Assembly: GCA_014526335.1 (NCBI GenBank)
Contig: JACTAT010000340.1
Location: 507,358-571,357, forward strand
Reading direction: 5' to 3'
Source of the DNA: Chrysaora quinquecirrha
Lineage: Eukaryota > Cnidaria > Scyphozoa > Semaeostomeae > Pelagiidae
DNA length: 64,000 nucleotides
This document shows, in pieces, positions 62,427 to 64,000 of the stretch (its first letter is position 1; every line of letters begins with the position of its first letter). Made by a program: the position numbers and the translations under genes. Below the pieces are notes generated by a model. It was not told where the DNA came from and searched no databases. It saw nothing but the letters and a program-made list of their open reading frames with translations.

Positions 62427-63401
62427 ATACCTTGAATAACAATCAATCACATTCAATAAATATTCTCCACTAGCAAGAGGTCCTAGAAAGTCCATTTTCA
62501 CTTCTTTCCAAGGTCCTGACGGCATTTGAGATGTTTGAAGTGGTGCTGGAGGGTTCGGATTTCCAGTAGCTTGGAATGCTATACAGCTATCAATTTCTTC
62601 TTTTACCATCTTTTCTAAGTTAGGAAACCAGACATATTCACGAAAGAAAGCTTTTGTCTTAGCTAGTCCTTGATGGCCTTCGTGAGCTATTTGAATTGCT
62701 CTTCGTTGCAATGAGGATGGAAGGATAATTCTTGTACCACGTAGTAGTATCTTATGTTGGTGATCAATCGATATTTCATCTCGATTATTTTTGAAGGAAT
62801 TTATCAGATCACAGTTCCAACAATAGCCTGTTTGTATTGCGGCTCGTAGTCCACGTAAAACTTTGTCTTCCTCTGTAGCAGATTTTAGTTCTTCAAGAGT
62901 CAATGTTGGTAGTATAGCAGCTTCTGTAATCAAGTTAATAAAATCTTCAGCAACATTTGGTCGGAAATGCTTTGTTTGGGTTGGATGTCTTGAAAGAAAA
63001 TCAGCAGGGTTTGAAATACCAGCTTTATAAACAGCTGTAAAGTTGTACTGTTGCAGTCTTAACATCCATCTTTGAATTCGTGCAGGAGGGTTTGAACAGG
63101 GATTAGCATATATCAGCTCTAAAGGCTTATGATCAGTATACAGAGTAAATGATGCTCCATACAGATATAGATGATAATGTTCAATTCCCCATACTATCGC
63201 CAGCGCTTCCTTTTCGGTTTGAGAGTATCTTTTCTCTACTGGTGACAGGGCTCTACTAGCATAAGCAATTATATTTGGACTATATTTTCCAGGTTCTTTC
63301 TGAGCTAGAATGGCTGAAAGTCCAACAGGGCTTGCATCAACGATAACAAGAGTTTCTTTATTTACATCAAAATAACTAACCACAGGGTCTTTCGTTAGCA
63401 C
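62427..63401 (-). pseudogene. Older Ty3-like element, RNase H and N-terminal integrase
   Basis: RNase H is shown by VIVDASPVGLSAILAQ, TEKEALAIVWG and LYTDHKPLELIY. The integrase finger follows (HEGHQGLAKTKAFF; its Cys pair is partly changed: SCIAFQA), then VKMDFLGPL (first catalytic Asp) and NVIDCYSRY, where the young element interrupts. A one-base shift near 63401-63427 separates it from the RT part. Confidence 0.85.
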
Positions 63402-63426
63402 ATCTTTGAGTTTCTGGAAAGCATTT

Positions 63427-64000
63427 TCACAATCTGGTGTCCAGTTTGAAAGGTGTGTTCTTTTTAGTCAATTCTCCAAGAGGCTCAGTTATAGTTGCAT
63501 AGTCTGGAATAAATTGAGATGAGTAATTTGACATACCCAACAAACTTCTGACTTCATTTGCACTAGTAGGTGTTGCAGCATTGACAAATGCTTCAATTTT
63601 CTTTGCATCAGGTTTCTTCCCTTCTTTGCTGAATGTAAAACCAAAGAAATCAAGACTTTCTGTCAAAAACTTGCACTTCTCAAGGTTGAGTGTTAAATTA
63701 AGGTCTGAAAGTCGTTTCAAACATGATTCTAAAGCTTCATTGTGCTCTTTTATGTTACAACCATACACTATCACATCATCAGCTATGTTGCGTACACCTT
63801 TTAAACCATTGAGGGCTTTACTGTAATGTGAATTAAAAAATTTCTGCTGCACTGTTAGTTCCATAATTTAAACGTTTGTATCTATAAAAACCAACATGTG
63901 TTGTAAATTTGGTAATATTGCGGCTTTTTGGACTGAGCTCTAACTGGTGAAATGCCTGTGACAAATCAAATTTTGAAAACACTTTAGCTCCATTCAAGTC
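63427..64000 (-). pseudogene. Older Ty3-like element, reverse transcriptase, runs off the window
   Basis: From 64000 inward, FSKFDLSQAFHQLEL and VGFYRYKRLNYGT are seen, then a shift near 63864 in a T-run, then NIADDVIVYGC (the family's xADD active site), FFGFTF and LLGMSNYSSQF. The shifts make it non-functional as drawn. The fingers, protease and gag lie beyond the window. Confidence 0.85.

Overview
The window is eukaryotic, from an invertebrate animal and most likely a cnidarian or a similar marine invertebrate. The evidence is AT-rich DNA with spliceable exons (GT/AG), a THAP/ISL2EU DNA transposon, Penelope-like, DIRS/Ngaro-like, BEL/Pao-like and Ty3-like retroelements, TIR elements flanked by TA, and a large satellite. 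The species is not identified and the cnidarian guess is inference from element types only. No bacterial or plasmid feature is present. A 400-base run of N (3717-4116) marks an assembly gap.

Main gene. Thirteen exons on the minus strand, from about 50365 down to 5455, fit together in order and mostly in splice phase. They encode a protein of the KDZ (Kyakuja-Dileera-Zisupton) transposase / HMG-domain-protein-3-like family: a Ser/Thr-rich and acidic N-terminus, Cys-rich middle exons, and a transposase-like C-terminus with motifs PEVVICDAT, FTVYCEHG, VYDNSC, DRFHWKN and NSQINEQ. Its introns have filled with repeats. Intron 12 has a pogo-like end. Intron 9 has a DIRS/Ngaro-like element plus a 74-bp minisatellite. 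Intron 8 (46089 to 14259, about 31.8 kb) is almost nothing but a 132-bp satellite of about 160 copies, itself broken by two TIR elements. Intron 2 has a 1.08-kb inverted-repeat MITE and intron 1 a tRNA-like gene.

Layout: 1-5454, transposon fragments (MULE/FLYWCH-like, BEL/Pao, DIRS-like gag) and a small unknown gene (844-1212, minus) under what looks like a heat-shock promoter. 5455-14258, 3' half of the KDZ-like gene with the DIRS-like element. 14300-46072, the satellite, split by a 4.6-kb TIR element (21.4-26.0 kb) and a 5.7-kb TIR element (38.25-43.96 kb) that carries a Penelope-like element and two smaller inverted-repeat elements. 46090-50365, 5' exons of the gene. 50841-54317, an internally deleted ISL2EU transposon with a nested TA-flanked MITE. 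54.96-55.75 kb, a second Penelope-like fragment. 56307-64000, an old Ty3-like element whose integrase is split by a younger Ty3-like element (57118-62426) with identical-looking LTRs and an ATAC target duplication.

Many reading-frame breaks, in the KDZ-like gene and in several unrelated elements, fall at short homopolymer runs. This may reflect uncorrected sequencing errors rather than decay, so calls of 'pseudogene' here should be read with that in mind.
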